DNA of 64,000 nt from Halomonas sp. ALS9 (GTDB lineage: Bacteria > Pseudomonadota > Gammaproteobacteria > Pseudomonadales > Halomonadaceae), in NCBI RefSeq assembly GCF_001651035.1, contig NZ_LXRG01000054.1, positions 248,001-312,000 of the forward strand, in the 5' to 3' direction. Position numbers and translations under genes: made by a program. This document shows, one piece after another, positions 39,972 through 52,072 of the stretch (positions are counted from its first letter, which is position 1; each line of letters begins with the position of its first letter). Below the pieces are notes generated by a model. That model saw only the letters and a program-made list of their open reading frames with translations. It was not told where the DNA came from and ran no database searches.

Positions 39972-40313
39972 CTAACTGCCAGGCACTGCATCCTGCTGCC
40001 ATATCCCATAGCCAAGCAGAGCTTCTATCAGCTCGGCTAGGTCGTTATGATCCACATCGTACTCGCTTAACAAAGCTTCAAAGCGCTGTTTAAAAATACG
40101 CTCCTGCTCTTGTTGCTGTTCCTTCTGGTGGATTTCTACATCTTCTTGTTCCAATGCCGCAAGCGAGCGTACCGGCGGGCCTGTCGGTATATCAAAATCG
40201 CTTTCTGGATCATCTAATTGGCGTAGAGCCTGCGCAAAAGCATCGTCTAATTCACGAAACTTACGCAGCTTCTCGCGCTCATCTACCGGCTTTTGAACCT
40301 TTTGATATTTCAT
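39972..40313 (-). CDS. Small charged protein, unknown
   Basis: A 113-residue protein, highly charged, with a long central helix (residues about 50-80, EQEDVEIHQKEQQQEQERIF). ATG at 40313 (MKYQKVQKP) is preferred over an upstream frame to 40412 that begins hydrophobically. Similar proteins are probably lineage-specific. It converges with the Tus-like gene. Confidence 0.55.
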   Translation of the reverse strand: MKYQKVQKPVDEREKLRKFRELDDAFAQALRQLDDPESDFDIPTGPPVRSLAALEQEDVEIHQKEQQQEQERIFKQRFEALLSEYDVDHNDLAELIEALLGYGIWQQDAVPGS

Positions 40314-40686
40314 CGATGTTTCATTTACACCTTGCTTGAAATGGTCGATATGACTGCCAACGTAGCTTTTTTTGGCAAAAACTGTGCACAAACGCGTAAA
40401 AATAACGAGCAAACTTGCCTTTGCTACCCAGTTGCCAGCATAAAGGCATCATCAATAAGTATATGAGGGTAACAAACGCATTTATCAAACACAGCAAAGT
40501 CAGCGACAACTCATTAATCGATGCTTCGCATCAACATTACCTACAAGTAGCCTGAATAGAGATCCAATTCTCATCTGTAGGCTGAAATTTTTCTTTCAGC
40601 TAGGTTACCAACACTAACGCACTGGGAGAGTGCACTACAGGCGAGATAAGCAAGACCTGTACGATTCACGCATGAGAGGCCAGATA
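40314..40686. promoter_or_regulatory. Intergenic region with inverted repeat upstream of AraC-type gene
   Basis: About 370 bases between divergent genes. GCTGAAA and TTTCAGC flank a six-base centre at 40581-40600, and GATGC, TTC, GCATC forms a small hairpin at 40520-40532. The first may be the operator of the AraC-type regulator. No gene is seen. Confidence 0.4.
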
Positions 40687-41520
40687 ATGTTCAACGCGAT
40701 GACACGAGCTGAGATCTGGCTGCAGGATACACTCGATAAGCCACTCGGTATCGAAGACCTTGCTAATCACATAGGGTATTCGTCTTCTCAAGTTCGGCGC
40801 CAATTTCGCCAAAGCTTTCATATCTCACCTAGCGCTTACCGTGAAAAAAGGCGGCTGGAACGCGCGGCGGCACTGCTTGCGCTTACTCCTCTCAATATAG
40901 CGCAAATTGCGATACGTTGCGGGTACCAGAACCACTCATCTTTTTCACGGGCATTTCAACGTCAATATCGGTTGAGTCCGCGCAACTTTCGGCGATCACT
41001 GAAAGCGACTCTCCATAGCCCGACGCCCAATTATGGTTTTAACACGCGCATCGAAAAAAGCAATGGCCGCCAAATGATCCTAATGCGTCTCTACAAAGCT
41101 CCCGAACATATCAAGGGGCTAGGGGATGCCAGTTTCCATAATCCTCAGCTAGCGTGCCTACAGGCACGGCTGCGGCTATCAACAACCATCATCGCGCTAC
41201 CCGACATACTCGCAGATAGAGTTAATGCGATTAATAATGAATCTTTTCATTCTTACCGCACTGACATTGGTCTATACCTTGCGGATACGGACAATGCCAA
41301 AGATATTGCCTTACCTGTTCTCTACCGGCGGGTCGACATCCCTACCCATTACTACGCGAGCACATGCTTTGAAAGTTTAGCGGATCTTTATGGAGCTTTG
41401 ACGCATACCATCATGTATCTACTAAATAGGCAGTATGCTTGCCATGTTAGCGGCCACCCTCCTCAAGTATTATGGAAAACAAACCATTTAGAACTTCGTA
41501 TCCCATTAATAAGTGGGTAG
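40687..41520 (+). CDS. AraC-family transcriptional regulator, Rob-like layout
   Basis: A 277-residue regulator with the DNA-binding domain at the N-terminus: two helix-turn-helix units (LGIEDLANHIGYSSSQVRRQ near 19 and IAQIAIRCGYQNHSSFSRAF near 68), followed by a GyrI-like ligand-binding domain. That order is seen in Rob and SoxS-related proteins. ATG at 40687 follows GAGGCC; an earlier ATG at 40672 lacks a good site. It may respond to small hydrophobic or cationic compounds. Confidence 0.85.
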   Translation: MFNAMTRAEIWLQDTLDKPLGIEDLANHIGYSSSQVRRQFRQSFHISPSAYREKRRLERAAALLALTPLNIAQIAIRCGYQNHSSFSRAFQRQYRLSPRNFRRSLKATLHSPTPNYGFNTRIEKSNGRQMILMRLYKAPEHIKGLGDASFHNPQLACLQARLRLSTTIIALPDILADRVNAINNESFHSYRTDIGLYLADTDNAKDIALPVLYRRVDIPTHYYASTCFESLADLYGALTHTIMYLLNRQYACHVSGHPPQVLWKTNHLELRIPLISG

Positions 41521-41559
41521 CGGTGAGAACGACACTGAAATACAGCTGCAGCATATAGC

Positions 41560-41602
41560 AATAAAAAACCGGCATTTCCGTACAGAAATGCCGGTTGCTA
41601 GA
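41560..41602 (-). terminator. Terminator between AraC-type gene and mvaT-like gene
   Basis: AACCGGCATTTC and GAAATGCCGGTT form a twelve-pair stem with a short loop; on the minus strand it is followed by a T-run. It ends the mvaT-like transcript and may also serve the AraC-type gene from the other side. Confidence 0.8.
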
Positions 41603-41606
41603 TAGC

Positions 41607-41981
41607 TTAGTCTTCCATGCGCTCCAACCAAGACTCGACAGTTTCATCGCCATACTGGTCTTTCCAGCTACGCAGGCCTTTATGGTTGCCGCCGCGAGTT
41701 TCGATCACTTCCCCTGTTTTGGGGTTTTTATAAATTTTAAGACGGCGCTTACGACGCGCATTGCCACTCGCAGTGGTTTTAGAACTACGCGGGTCAGCAG
41801 CAGGGTCTAATAAGGCAATAACATCGCCCGGACGCTTGCCGAACTCAGTCATTAGCGCTTCAAGTTTGGCCTTAAATTCCAACTCGCTTTTGAGACGTTG
41901 ATCGCCTTCTAAGCGCTGCAAATCTTCTTGAAGCTGTTTTAGCTGCTGTTCTTTTTGGATATATTCGTTAAGTAATGACAT
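41607..41981 (-). CDS. MvaT/H-NS-type nucleoid protein
   Basis: A 124-residue protein with an N-terminal coiled-coil oligomerisation region (residues 1-60) and a C-terminal AT-hook-like DNA-binding motif: YKNPKTGEVIETRGGNHKGL followed by RSWKDQYGDETVESWL is the MvaT signature. It would silence A+T-rich foreign DNA such as the Roco cargo upstream. AAAGGA lies before the ATG. Confidence 0.85.
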   Translation of the reverse strand: MSLLNEYIQKEQQLKQLQEDLQRLEGDQRLKSELEFKAKLEALMTEFGKRPGDVIALLDPAADPRSSKTTASGNARRKRRLKIYKNPKTGEVIETRGGNHKGLRSWKDQYGDETVESWLERMED

Positions 41982-42251
41982 CGGGGTTCCTTTAATATCG
42001 TATCCAACTGAACGGGGTTCAACTGAATGGGATCTAACTTAGGTGCAAATTGACAACCTTGACACCCACTAGTTCAGAATGCATGGACATTATTCCTGTA
42101 AAAAGAGTAACTGACAACAGTCTAGTTGAATTTCACCCAATTACTAATCGTTTTTAAAACTCAATTGCTGTTTAAAGAGTTTAACTAATAGCGCATGACG
42201 ACTATGCAAACCTTTCCTCTGAGCCATTACAGGCGCCCAATCACTACAAAC
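41982..42251. other. Intergenic region between rpsA terminator and mvaT-like gene
   Basis: About 270 bases without a gene. CAACTGAACGGG and CAACTGAATGGG at 42010 and 42025 form a direct repeat of 15 bases in the mvaT leader, which may be an autoregulatory site. Note that ihfB, usually after rpsA, is not here. Confidence 0.35.
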
Positions 42252-42281
42252 AAAAGCGCCGCCCTTATGGGCGGCGCTTTT
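42252..42281. terminator. Terminator after rpsA
   Basis: AGCGCCGCCC and GGGCGGCGCT form a ten-pair stem with loop TTAT, flanked by A and T runs on both sides, so it can act in either direction. It closes the gyrA-to-rpsA region. Confidence 0.9.
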
Positions 42282-42304
42282 ACGAACCAAACACTAATCG
42301 GTAA

Positions 42305-43984
42305 TTAGTCTTGGCCCATCTGCTGCTTGATCAAGTCACCGATGGTGGTCGGACCACCTGCTGTTTCCGGCTCTTGTTCACGCATTTTCTTCAGGTTCTG
42401 ACGCGTATCGTCCTGGTCTTTCGCTTTTACCGACAGATTAATCTGACGGCTCTTGCGATCAACGCTGACAATGCGCGCTTCGACGCTGTCGCCTTCGTTC
42501 AGCACATTGCGCGCGTCTTCTACGCGGTCAGCACTGATTTCAGAGGCTTTCAGCACAGCAATCACGTCAGTCGCCAATTCAACTTGAGCTTCTTTAGCAT
42601 CAACTTCAATGACGCGACCCGTTACAATGCTACCCTTATCGTTGACTGACAAGTACTCAGCAACAGGGTCGGAATCCATCTGCTTGATACCCAGCGAGAT
42701 GCGCTCACGCTCAGGGTCGATAGACAGGATAACAGCTTCAGCTTCGTCGCCTTTCTTAAAGCTGCGTACGGCTTCTTCGCCAGTATCAGTCCAAGAAATG
42801 TCAGACAAGTGAACCAGACCGTCAATACCACCTTCAAGGCCGATAAAGATACCGAAGTCAGTGATTGACTTGATAGTACCTGAAACGCGATCACCCTTGT
42901 TGTAGTCAGTGTTGAAGGTTTCCCACGGGTTAGCAGTGCACTGCTTGATACCCAGAGAAATACGACGACGCTCTTCGTCGATATCCAACACCATGACGTC
43001 AACATCATCGCCCACTTGCACGACTTTAGACGGATGGATGTTCTTGTTAGTCCAGTCCATTTCAGAAACGTGAACCAGACCTTCAACACCCTCTTCCAGT
43101 TCGGCAAAGCAGCCGTAGTCAGTCAGGTTAGTGACGACCGCGTGCACTTTCATGCCTTCCGGGTAACGCTCTTTAATGTTGACCCACGGATCTTCGCCCA
43201 ACTGCTTGAGACCCAGTGAAACGCGATTGCGTTCACGGTCAAACTTCAGAACCTTGACGTTGATCTCGTCGCCAACGGCAACGATTTCGGACGGATGCTT
43301 AATACGCTTCCACGCCATATCAGTAATGTGCAGCAGGCCGTCAACGCCGCCCAGGTCTACGAAAGCGCCGTAGTCTGTCAGGTTCTTAACGATACCCTTG
43401 ATCTGCTGGCCTTCTTGCAGAGTCGCCAGCAGCGCTTCGCGCTCGGCACTGTTCTCTGCTTCCAGAACCGCACGACGTGATACCACAACGTTGTTGCGTT
43501 TTGGATCGAGCTTGATGACTTTGAAGTCCAGCTCTTTGTTTTCCAGGTGCGCAGTATCACGAACTGGACGAACATCAACCAACGAGCCCGGCAGGAAGGC
43601 GCGGATAGAGTCAACTTCGACCGTGAAGCCGCCTTTAACCTTACCGTTAATGACGCCCTTAATGATTTCGTCTTTCTCGAAGGCTGCTTCCAGAATCTTC
43701 CAAGCTTCTGCACGCTTGGCTTTTTCACGGGACAGACGCGTCTCACCGAAACCATCTTCAACGGCTTCAAGCGCAACGTGCACGTCATCACCGATAGCGA
43801 TGTTTAGATTACCGTGTTCATCGCGGAATTGTGACGCAGGGATCTGACCTTCAGATTTCAGACCAGCGTTGACAGTAACCCAGTCACCGTCAATGTCGAC
43901 AACCTGGGCCGCGACGATAGCGCCTGGCTCCATGTTGATGTCGTTAAGAGACTGTTCAAACAGCTCAGCAAAGCTTTCGCTCAT
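42305..43984 (-). CDS. rpsA: 30S ribosomal protein S1
   Basis: A 559-residue protein with six S1 domains, each with a G-x-V-x-x-[FIL]-x-x-[FY]-G-x-F/A-V type core ([20 protein letters not shown] and [20 protein letters not shown] among them). It unwinds and delivers mRNA to the ribosome. A 180-base leader separates it from cmk, which may hold a promoter and the S1 autoregulatory region. Confidence 0.97.
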   Translation of the reverse strand: MSESFAELFEQSLNDINMEPGAIVAAQVVDIDGDWVTVNAGLKSEGQIPASQFRDEHGNLNIAIGDDVHVALEAVEDGFGETRLSREKAKRAEAWKILEAAFEKDEIIKGVINGKVKGGFTVEVDSIRAFLPGSLVDVRPVRDTAHLENKELDFKVIKLDPKRNNVVVSRRAVLEAENSAEREALLATLQEGQQIKGIVKNLTDYGAFVDLGGVDGLLHITDMAWKRIKHPSEIVAVGDEINVKVLKFDRERNRVSLGLKQLGEDPWVNIKERYPEGMKVHAVVTNLTDYGCFAELEEGVEGLVHVSEMDWTNKNIHPSKVVQVGDDVDVMVLDIDEERRRISLGIKQCTANPWETFNTDYNKGDRVSGTIKSITDFGIFIGLEGGIDGLVHLSDISWTDTGEEAVRSFKKGDEAEAVILSIDPERERISLGIKQMDSDPVAEYLSVNDKGSIVTGRVIEVDAKEAQVELATDVIAVLKASEISADRVEDARNVLNEGDSVEARIVSVDRKSRQINLSVKAKDQDDTRQNLKKMREQEPETAGGPTTIGDLIKQQMGQD

Positions 43985-44167
43985 GGTGTTCCTACGTAAT
44001 TACGTTGTTGAGGCATAAATGCCTTCTCCGCACCACCAGCAAGTGCGGGCCTAATGTCACTCAGCCTTTGGAGGTGTTAACGCTGGTTAGACCTGACCGG
44101 GCTCACCGATGTGAGTTTAGTGCCCTGCCACGTCGTGACACCTATCCAAAAACGCCGCAAGGGAGAA

Positions 44168-44863
44168 TCACACGCCGCTTACAAGCCCTCTTTGGGCGAG
44201 CAGTTCGGTCAGTCGATCAACCACTTCCGGTATGCTCAGGCGCGTGGTATCAAGCGTAATGGCATCATCTGCCGGCTTGAGAGGAGCCACACTGCGTTGC
44301 GTGTCGCGTGCATCGCGTGCCTGAATCTCCTTTAAAAGACTCGAAAGACTAGCATCCACCCCGGCTTCCTGCAACTGCAGATAGCGTCGACGCGCACGTT
44401 CGTCGGCACTGGCAGTTAAAAAAATCTTCAGCGGGGCGTCGGGAAACACTACAGTACCCATATCACGCCCATCAGCGACCAGCCCGGGGGCTTGGCAGAA
44501 ATCGCGCTGTCGCTGTAGCAGGGCTTGGCGAACCGCAGGCAGTGCTGCCACTTGGGAAGCACGTTCGCCGGCTTGCTCAGTGCGAATTGTTTGGCCAACA
44601 TCGTCACCTTCAAGCAGCGTGCGAGGCAGACCACCCTCTACCGGAAACGCCACATCTAACTGCTTGGCTAAGCGGGCCAAGCCCAACTCATCATCAACCG
44701 CGATGTTGTGCTTAACTGCAGCTTGAGCCGTTAGACGATAAAGCGCCCCGCTATCCAACAAATGCCAGCCTAACCGCTCTGCCACCAAGCCACTGATCGT
44801 GCCTTTACCCGCACCACCTGGGCCATCAATAGTGAGCACCGGTATAGCTGCGTGATCAGTCAT
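44168..44863 (-). CDS. cmk: Cytidylate kinase
   Basis: A 231-residue CMP/dCMP kinase with P-loop [14 protein letters not shown], the LDSGALYR block and [16 protein letters not shown] near the centre. ATG at 44863 overlaps the end of the tyrA-aroA gene by eight bases, with GGAGG upstream in that gene. It is part of the conserved serC-to-rpsA block. Confidence 0.95.
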   Translation of the reverse strand: MTDHAAIPVLTIDGPGGAGKGTISGLVAERLGWHLLDSGALYRLTAQAAVKHNIAVDDELGLARLAKQLDVAFPVEGGLPRTLLEGDDVGQTIRTEQAGERASQVAALPAVRQALLQRQRDFCQAPGLVADGRDMGTVVFPDAPLKIFLTASADERARRRYLQLQEAGVDASLSSLLKEIQARDARDTQRSVAPLKPADDAITLDTTRLSIPEVVDRLTELLAQRGLVSGV

Positions 44864-47135
44864 GCGCGCCCTCCACGCTAACGCCCATACCAATTCGCGT
44901 GGCTAACTCAACGAAATCAGGGAAAGAAGTTGCTACGTTAGCGCAATCATCAATCAAAATCTCCTCACTAGCGCGTAGCGAAGCAATAGCGAACGCCATG
45001 GCAATACGGTGATCACCTAAACTATCGACTCGACCGCCGCCATAGCTCGCTTTTTGTGCATCGCCATTACCAACAATATCGATGCCATCTTCTACTGTGG
45101 TGTGCTGCACACCTAAAATAGCCAAACCATCAGCCATCGCTTGAAGGCGATCAGACTCTTTGACGCGCAGCTCTTCTGCACCTCGCAGCCGTGTTATGCC
45201 TTCGGCATTAGCGGCGGCGATAAACAGCGCGGGAAATTCATCGATGGCGAGAGGCACTTGATCAACAGGAATATCAATCCCTTTGAGCGGTACGTAACGA
45301 ATGCGGATATCTGCCACCGGCTCCCCGCCAACTTCCCGCTGGTTCTCTAGCCTCAAATCAGCGCCCATCAGGGTTAGAATATTAATCACGCCAATCCGGG
45401 TTGGGTTAATGCCCACGTGCTCAAGGGTGATATCTGAGCCCGGGGTAATCGCGGCAGCCACCAGGAAGAAGGTCGCCGAGGAAATATCCGAGGGCACATC
45501 AATCGGCCCCGCGGTTAGCTTACCGCCTCCCTGAAGCCAGCAGGTATCGCCTTCCCGTGAAACCGCATAGCCAAAGCCATTCAGCATGCGCTCGGTATGG
45601 TCACGGGTAGGAGCAGGCTCGCGCACACGCGTTTCACCTTCGGCGTAGAGCCCCGCCAGCAGCAGGCAGGATTTCACCTGGGCACTGGCCATGGGCATAT
45701 CATACTCGACGCCTTTAAGGGCGGCACCGCCGTGAATTTTAAGCGGCGGACGTCCGCCTTCAGCGGTTTCAATCGTTGCTCCCATCAGTCGCAGCGGGTC
45801 AGCCACGCGGCCCATAGGGCGCTTGGTCAGTGACTCATCGCCCGTCAGCTCACTGTCAAACGCCTGACCTGCGAGCAGGCCAGAAAACAGCCGCATAGCA
45901 GTGCCCGAGTTACCCACGTAGAGCGGTCCAGAGGGGGCTTTTAAGCCATGCATACCCACACCGTGAATAGTGACCTTACCTTGATGCGGCCCCTCAATCG
46001 CCACGCCCATTTCACGAAATGCCTGCAGGGTTGCCAGACTGTCTTCGCCTTCCAGAAAGCCTTTTACTTCAGTAACGCCTTCCGCCAACGCACCCAGCAT
46101 AATAGAGCGGTGAGACATGGATTTATCGCCTGGAACGCGCAAACGCCCCTGTGCTTGACCGCCCGGCTGCACACGGTAGGTGACCTTACCTTGTGGTTGC
46201 ATATAATATTCCGCCTGATAACTAGTTTTGTTCAATAAGGAATCGAAATAGTGCCGGGCATGGCTGGCCCGATCAAAGGTGGCAATCAGCGCATCGCTGT
46301 CACCGGTTTCTACCGCATGACGCAAGCGCGAAAGCCCCGCTTCAAAATCATCCAGGGAGGCTAAAACGGCCTGCTTATTGGCAATAAAAATATCCCGCCA
46401 CATCACCGGGTCGCTACCCGCAATACGGGTGAAGTCGCGAAAGCCGCCAGCGGCGTAGCGAAAGATATCGAGCCGCTCATCTTGACGCGCCAGAGTGTCC
46501 ACCAGCGAAAAAGCCAGTAAGTGAGGTAAATGGCTGGTGCGCGCCAGCACTTGGTCATGGCGTTCAACGTCCATTTCTAGCACATCGGCGCCGCAAGCAC
46601 TCCAAAGGCTGCGCACCCGCTGCAAAGCATCACTATCGACGTTCAGCTCAGGTGTCAGAATCACCTTATGGTCTACATAGAGATTCGGATTCGCCGCTGC
46701 CACACCGCTTTTTTCCGAACCGGCAATGGGGTGCCCCAGCACCATATTAATGGGCACTTGGCCAAATACTCGCTGCGCGCAGGCACGGATAGTCGCTTTG
46801 GTGCTACCGACATCGGTAATGACCACGTCAGCTGACGCCCTATGCAGCACGTCGGCCAAGCCTGCCATCACGCTCTCCATAGCCAGCACCGGCACCGCCA
46901 GCACCACCATGGTGGCATCATTGATTTGCTCGGCAAGGTAGGCGCCGCCTGAATCGATCAACCCCATTTCAATACCGCGAGCGATCTCACCCTCATCAGG
47001 GTCGCAGGCGACAATGTGCCCCTGAAAGCCTGCATTGCGCAGCGCTGCTGCGAGCGAACCACCAATTAAACCCAAGCCAACAATCAATAGACGCGATTCA
47101 TGACAACCTGATGTATTGCCGACCATTACCGTCAC
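44856..47135 (-). CDS. Fused prephenate dehydrogenase / 5-enolpyruvylshikimate-3-phosphate synthase
   Basis: A 759-residue fusion. Residues 1-305 are a TyrA-type NAD-dependent dehydrogenase ([13 protein letters not shown] near 20; [11 protein letters not shown] near 137). Residues 318-759 are AroA ([20 protein letters not shown] near 331, GNSGTAMRL near 408, KESDRLQAM near 676). The two make tyrosine precursors and chorismate precursor. Fusions of this kind are known in pseudomonads. Start overlaps pheA by four bases. Confidence 0.95.
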   Translation of the reverse strand: MTVMVGNTSGCHESRLLIVGLGLIGGSLAAALRNAGFQGHIVACDPDEGEIARGIEMGLIDSGGAYLAEQINDATMVVLAVPVLAMESVMAGLADVLHRASADVVITDVGSTKATIRACAQRVFGQVPINMVLGHPIAGSEKSGVAAANPNLYVDHKVILTPELNVDSDALQRVRSLWSACGADVLEMDVERHDQVLARTSHLPHLLAFSLVDTLARQDERLDIFRYAAGGFRDFTRIAGSDPVMWRDIFIANKQAVLASLDDFEAGLSRLRHAVETGDSDALIATFDRASHARHYFDSLLNKTSYQAEYYMQPQGKVTYRVQPGGQAQGRLRVPGDKSMSHRSIMLGALAEGVTEVKGFLEGEDSLATLQAFREMGVAIEGPHQGKVTIHGVGMHGLKAPSGPLYVGNSGTAMRLFSGLLAGQAFDSELTGDESLTKRPMGRVADPLRLMGATIETAEGGRPPLKIHGGAALKGVEYDMPMASAQVKSCLLLAGLYAEGETRVREPAPTRDHTERMLNGFGYAVSREGDTCWLQGGGKLTAGPIDVPSDISSATFFLVAAAITPGSDITLEHVGINPTRIGVINILTLMGADLRLENQREVGGEPVADIRIRYVPLKGIDIPVDQVPLAIDEFPALFIAAANAEGITRLRGAEELRVKESDRLQAMADGLAILGVQHTTVEDGIDIVGNGDAQKASYGGGRVDSLGDHRIAMAFAIASLRASEEILIDDCANVATSFPDFVELATRIGMGVSVEGAHD

Positions 47136-48223
47136 AGCACGCCTATGGGGTAGGAACCCAGCACGCGTAGATCTGCCGCCCGCAGTTGCACCTCTTCAAG
47201 CACTGCCGCAACCTTTGGTTCATCGCGATGGCCTTTAAAATCAATAAAAAACACGTAGTTCCACACCCCAGTGCGGGAAGGGCGTGTTTCAAGGCGGGTT
47301 AAATCGATCTGGTGACGATGAAACGGCTCAAGCAATGCGTGCAAGGTACCCGGCTGGTTACGCATAGCAACCACGATCGAGGTTTTATCTTCCCCGGCCA
47401 TGGGCACATCCTGATTACCAATAATCAAAAACCGCGTGGAGTTATCTGGGCTGTCTTCAATTTTTTCAGCGATATGCTCCAAACCATAGAGTTTGGCCGC
47501 CATATCACCCGCAATCGCGGCGCTATGCCACTCGGTTTTGACCAGTTTCGCCGCTTCAGCGTTAGATGAAACCGGCACGCGCTCAGCATGAGGAAAATGC
47601 GCATCCAACCATTTACGGCACTGGGCAAAAGACTGCGGGTGCGAATAGATACGCGAGACTTTGTCGCGGCGGGTGTTTTCACTGACCAGCAAGTGATGGT
47701 GGATACGCAGCACTACCTCTCCACAGATTTTAATGGAGGAGTCCATAAAGGTATCCAGGGTGTGATTGACCACCCCTTCAGTGGAGTTCTCCACCGGCAC
47801 GACGCCATAGTGCACGGCGCCCGCCTCGACTTCACGAAACACCTCGTCAATGGCTGCCATGGGCAGGCTAACCGCGCTTTCACCAAAATGCTTGAGCGCC
47901 GCCTGCTGGGTAAAGGTGCCCTCAGGGCCCAAATAGGCAACTTTAACCGGCTGCTCAAGCGCCAAACACGCCGACATGATTTCGCGGAACAGGCGCGCCA
48001 TCTCTTCTGAATCAAGCGGGCCTTTATTTAACGCCATAATGCGCCGAAGCACTTGGGCTTCTCGCTCTGGCCGATAAAATACCGCGTCTTTATCTTCAGC
48101 CAGTTTCACATGCGCCACCTGCTGGGCGCAGCTAGCGCGCTCGCTAATCAGGTTCAGAATATCGCTATCAAGCTGATCGATACGCTGGCGCAGTTCGTCC
48201 AGGTTGATCGACGTGTCGGACAT
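47132..48223 (-). CDS. pheA: Chorismate mutase / prephenate dehydratase
   Basis: A 363-residue bifunctional enzyme of phenylalanine synthesis. Residues 8-90 are an AroQ chorismate mutase, 95-270 the dehydratase (VAYLGPEGTFTQQAALKHFG; NSTEGVVNHTLDTF; NSTRF), and 280-360 an ACT domain (PGTLHALLEPFHRHQIDLTR; ESRP-type TRLETRPSR) that binds phenylalanine for feedback control. It lies five bases from serC. Confidence 0.95.
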   Translation of the reverse strand: MSDTSINLDELRQRIDQLDSDILNLISERASCAQQVAHVKLAEDKDAVFYRPEREAQVLRRIMALNKGPLDSEEMARLFREIMSACLALEQPVKVAYLGPEGTFTQQAALKHFGESAVSLPMAAIDEVFREVEAGAVHYGVVPVENSTEGVVNHTLDTFMDSSIKICGEVVLRIHHHLLVSENTRRDKVSRIYSHPQSFAQCRKWLDAHFPHAERVPVSSNAEAAKLVKTEWHSAAIAGDMAAKLYGLEHIAEKIEDSPDNSTRFLIIGNQDVPMAGEDKTSIVVAMRNQPGTLHALLEPFHRHQIDLTRLETRPSRTGVWNYVFFIDFKGHRDEPKVAAVLEEVQLRAADLRVLGSYPIGVL

Positions 48224-48228
48224 AATGG

Positions 48229-49332
48229 TTAGCCTCTTGTTTTCTCAAAATCAGCCATAAATGCAATCAAGGCATCTACCGCAGACTCAGGCACCGCGTT
48301 GTATAAGCTGGCACGCATACCGCCCACGCTGCGATGGCCTTTTAAGTTAAGCAGGCCCGCCGCATCGGCTTGTTGTAAGAACGCCTTATCCAGGGCCGCA
48401 TCGGCTAAGACAAAAGGCACGTTCATCCGCGACCGGTTATGTTTGGCAATCGGGTTGCTATACAACTCGCTGTCATCAATCGCTGCATAGAGTTTATCGG
48501 CTTTACGCTGATTAATAGCATCCATCGCCACCAGCCCACCGATATCGTCTTTCAGCCACTGGAAGACCAGACCGGCCAAATACCAGGCGTAAGTAGGCGG
48601 CGTATTGACCATCGAACCCGCATCTGCCAGCTGTCGATAATCAAACAGCGAAGGAATATTGGCCTGGGCTTTGCCTAGCAGGTCGTCACGCACGACCACC
48701 AGCGTTAAACCGGCGGGACCAATATTTTTCTGTGCCCCGGCATAAATCACCCCAAACTCGCTAACGTCGATGGGCCCGGAGAGGATATTCGACGACATAT
48801 CGCACACCAACGGCACATTAGCGCCATCAGCCCGTTTTACGTGGGGCGTATAGTCAAACTCCAAACCACCAATCGTCTCGTTGGAGGTGTAGTGCAAATA
48901 GGCTGCATCTGCGCTTACCTGCAGCGCATCAAGCGCCGGCACCGCCGCATGACCGTTGGGTTCACTGCTGGCCACCACATGGCAATCGAAACCCAGGTGC
49001 CTGGCTTCGTTGAACGCCTTCTTGCCCCAGATGCCGGTTTGGATAAAGTTGCCGCTACCGCCCCGCCCCAGCAGGTTCATCGGCAGCATGGCAAATTGCA
49101 TACTGGCGCCGCCCTGCAAAAACAGCACCTTATAGTTATCCGGCACGCCTAGAAGCTGACGGAAATCAGCTTCAGCGCGCTCGGCAATGGCGATAAATTC
49201 ATCGCTGCGGTGGCTCATTTCCATCACGGAAAGCCCGCGCCCATGGTAGTCCAACAACTCTTCACGGGCGCGCTCCAGCACGGCGACTGGCAGGGCCGCT
49301 GGCCCCGCGCAGAAATTATAGTGACGTGTCAT
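48229..49332 (-). CDS. serC: Phosphoserine aminotransferase
   Basis: A 367-residue PLP enzyme for serine and pyridoxine synthesis. [20 protein letters not shown] marks the true start at 49332, which overlaps the end of gyrA by 17 bases; a longer frame into gyrA is unlikely. The PLP Lys lies in [16 protein letters not shown]. The gene heads the aromatic-biosynthesis block. Confidence 0.95.
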   Translation of the reverse strand: MTRHYNFCAGPAALPVAVLERAREELLDYHGRGLSVMEMSHRSDEFIAIAERAEADFRQLLGVPDNYKVLFLQGGASMQFAMLPMNLLGRGGSGNFIQTGIWGKKAFNEARHLGFDCHVVASSEPNGHAAVPALDALQVSADAAYLHYTSNETIGGLEFDYTPHVKRADGANVPLVCDMSSNILSGPIDVSEFGVIYAGAQKNIGPAGLTLVVVRDDLLGKAQANIPSLFDYRQLADAGSMVNTPPTYAWYLAGLVFQWLKDDIGGLVAMDAINQRKADKLYAAIDDSELYSNPIAKHNRSRMNVPFVLADAALDKAFLQQADAAGLLNLKGHRSVGGMRASLYNAVPESAVDALIAFMADFEKTRG

Positions 49333-52072
49333 CAGTCCCCGCTTCCTGTCCGTCATCGGATGATTCACTTGACTGGGCGTCCTCAAGACTGCCCTCTTCA
49401 GGGCTACCTTCTTCAAGACCGGTTCCTTCAATACCGGTGAGCTCATCGCTCTCCTCGGGCTCGTCAACGCGAACCGTCTTGACCAGCTTCTCTTCTTTGC
49501 CAAGACGAATCAGCATCACGCCCTGGGTATTACGCGAGGTGGTCGAGACCTCCTCAACGCGGGTACGCACCAGCGTTCCTCGGTCAGTGATCAGCATCAT
49601 CTCGTCGCTGTCATACACCTGCATCGCTGCCACCAGCGAACCGTTACGCTCGCTGGTTTGCATGGCGATAACACCCTGGCCACCACGGCCACGCAGCGGG
49701 AATTCTTCCAGACGCGTGCGCTTGCCGTAACCATTTTCACTGGCAGTCATAATGTAGATCTGGCCATCAACGGTTCCGGCCGCAATACCCTCTTGGGCGC
49801 CGTCCTGTATTTCCACTTCGGCATCTGCTTCGGCGTCGATTTGCTGACTCTTGGGAATAATCAGGCTAATCACTTCCGCATCGCCAGCCAAACGCATACC
49901 ACGCACGCCGCGGGCGGTTCGGCCCATCGCGCGGGCATTGCTCTCTTCAAAGCGGATCGCCTTACCGTTGGACGACAACAGCATGGCGTGATCGTTGCCC
50001 GTGGTAATCGCAGCGCCGACCAAGCGGTCTCCCTCTTCCAGGTCAATCGCAATCAAGCCAACACTACGCGGGCGCGAGAACTGCTCAAGGCTAGTGCGCT
50101 TGACGGTGCCTTTGGCCGTAGCAAAGAAGATGTAGTTATCGGGGTTGTAGTCGCGCACCGGCAAGATGGCGTTAACCGCTTCACCTTCTTCCAAGGGCAG
50201 CATATTAACCAAGGGCTTACCGCGAGAACCGCGGCTGGCGTTGGGCATTTCGTAGACTTTTAACCAGTACACTTTGCCGCGGTTAGAGAACAGCAGCACG
50301 GTGTCGTGGGTAGAAGCCACCAACAGGTGTTCAATCACATCTTCGTCTTTCATTGCGGTAGCTGACTTACCGCGGCCACCACGGCGCTGGGCTTGATAGT
50401 CTGACAGCGGCTGCGTCTTGGCATAGCCAGAACGAGACACGGTGACCACCATATCTTCCTCAGCGATCAAATCTTCCATCGAAAGATCCAGGTGGCTGGC
50501 CTGAATTTCCGTACGACGCTCATCGCCAAACTGATCACGCACCGCGTGCAGCTCTTCACGAATCACTTCCATCAAACGATCGGCTGAAGCCAGAATCTCG
50601 GTGAGCTCAGCAATTTTCTCAAGAATATTTAAGTATTCATCGAGTAGCTTCTCGGTTTCTAGGCCTGTCAAGCGGTGAAGGCGTAGCTCAAGAATCGCTT
50701 GAGCCTGGGCAGGCGAAAGCCGATAAGAAGTAGCCGCGGCATTTAAACCAAAGCCCTCTTCCAACTCTTCTGGTTTGCAAGATGTTGCACCGGCCCGCTC
50801 TAACATGGCGGTCACTTGGCCGGGCTGCCAGGTTTTGGCGAGCAGCTTTTCACGTGCTTCTGCCGCATTGGGCGAGGCTTTGATCAGCTCAATCACTTGG
50901 TCGATATTGGAGATAGCAACGGCCAAGCCTTCCAACAGATGGCCACGCTCGCGGGCTTTTTTCAGCTCATACAGCGTACGCCGGGTCACCACTTCGCGCC
51001 TGTGGCGAATAAAGGCTTCCAGCATCTCTTTAAGATTAAGGGTGCGTGGCTGACCGTTTTCCAGCGCCACCATATTAATACCGAAGACGTTTTGCAGCTG
51101 CGTCTGGGCAAACAGGTTGTTGACCACGACTTCGCCGGACTCACCGCGCTTGATCTCAATCACCACGCGCAGACCATCTTTATCCGACTCGTCACGCAGT
51201 TCGGCGATGCCTTCAATCTTCTTCTCTTTCACCAGCTCGGCAATTTTCTCAATCAACCGCGCTTTGTTCACCTGATACGGCAACTCGGTGATGATAATGT
51301 GATCGCGACCGGTTTTGTCGTGGTGCTCGATGGTGTGGCATGCGCGCACATAAATACGCCCACGGCCGGTGCGATACGCCGACAAAATACCCGCGCGACC
51401 ATTAATAATCGCGCCGGTTGGGAAGTCTGGGCCGGGGATGTACTCCATCAAATCATCCACGGTCAGCGTGTAGTCGTCGATCAACGCCAAGCAGCCGTCA
51501 ATCACCTCACGCATATTGTGGGGAGGAATATTGGTCGCCATACCCACCGCGATACCCGACGAGCCGTTAATCAGCAGGTTGGGCACTTTGGTAGGCAATA
51601 CGGCGGGAATACGCTCGGTGCCGTCGTAGTTATCCACCCAATCGACGGTATCTTTTTCCAGGTCAGCGAGCAGCTCGTGGGCGAGGCGCGACATGCGCAC
51701 CTCGGTGTAACGCATGGCCGCCGCGTTATCCCCATCAATAGAACCGAAGTTACCCTGGCCGTCGACCAGCACATGGCGCATCGAAAAGTGCTGTGCCATA
51801 CGTACGATGGTGTCGTATACCGCGCTATCACCGTGCGGATGGTATTTACCGATGACATCGCCGACGACACGCGCCGACTTCTTGTACGGTTTATTCCAAT
51901 CATTACCCAGTTCATGCATGGCAAACAGCACACGCCGGTGAACCGGCTTAAGGCCATCCCGCACATCTGGAAGCGCGCGGCCGATAATGACGCTCATCGC
52001 ATAGTCGAGGTACGACTGTTTGAGCTCGTCTTCAATATTGACGGGCAAGATTTCTCTGGCGATGTCACCCAT
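49316..52072 (-). CDS. gyrA: DNA gyrase subunit A
   Basis: A 918-residue type II topoisomerase subunit. The active Tyr lies in [12 protein letters not shown], the quinolone region reads [18 protein letters not shown] with Ser at the usual position (wild-type-like), and the GyrA box is QRRGGRGK. An acidic tail rich in Glu, Ser and Asp extends beyond the beta-pinwheel and overlaps serC. Confidence 0.97.
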   Translation of the reverse strand: MGDIAREILPVNIEDELKQSYLDYAMSVIIGRALPDVRDGLKPVHRRVLFAMHELGNDWNKPYKKSARVVGDVIGKYHPHGDSAVYDTIVRMAQHFSMRHVLVDGQGNFGSIDGDNAAAMRYTEVRMSRLAHELLADLEKDTVDWVDNYDGTERIPAVLPTKVPNLLINGSSGIAVGMATNIPPHNMREVIDGCLALIDDYTLTVDDLMEYIPGPDFPTGAIINGRAGILSAYRTGRGRIYVRACHTIEHHDKTGRDHIIITELPYQVNKARLIEKIAELVKEKKIEGIAELRDESDKDGLRVVIEIKRGESGEVVVNNLFAQTQLQNVFGINMVALENGQPRTLNLKEMLEAFIRHRREVVTRRTLYELKKARERGHLLEGLAVAISNIDQVIELIKASPNAAEAREKLLAKTWQPGQVTAMLERAGATSCKPEELEEGFGLNAAATSYRLSPAQAQAILELRLHRLTGLETEKLLDEYLNILEKIAELTEILASADRLMEVIREELHAVRDQFGDERRTEIQASHLDLSMEDLIAEEDMVVTVSRSGYAKTQPLSDYQAQRRGGRGKSATAMKDEDVIEHLLVASTHDTVLLFSNRGKVYWLKVYEMPNASRGSRGKPLVNMLPLEEGEAVNAILPVRDYNPDNYIFFATAKGTVKRTSLEQFSRPRSVGLIAIDLEEGDRLVGAAITTGNDHAMLLSSNGKAIRFEESNARAMGRTARGVRGMRLAGDAEVISLIIPKSQQIDAEADAEVEIQDGAQEGIAAGTVDGQIYIMTASENGYGKRTRLEEFPLRGRGGQGVIAMQTSERNGSLVAAMQVYDSDEMMLITDRGTLVRTRVEEVSTTSRNTQGVMLIRLGKEEKLVKTVRVDEPEESDELTGIEGTGLEEGSPEEGSLEDAQSSESSDDGQEAGTDDTSL

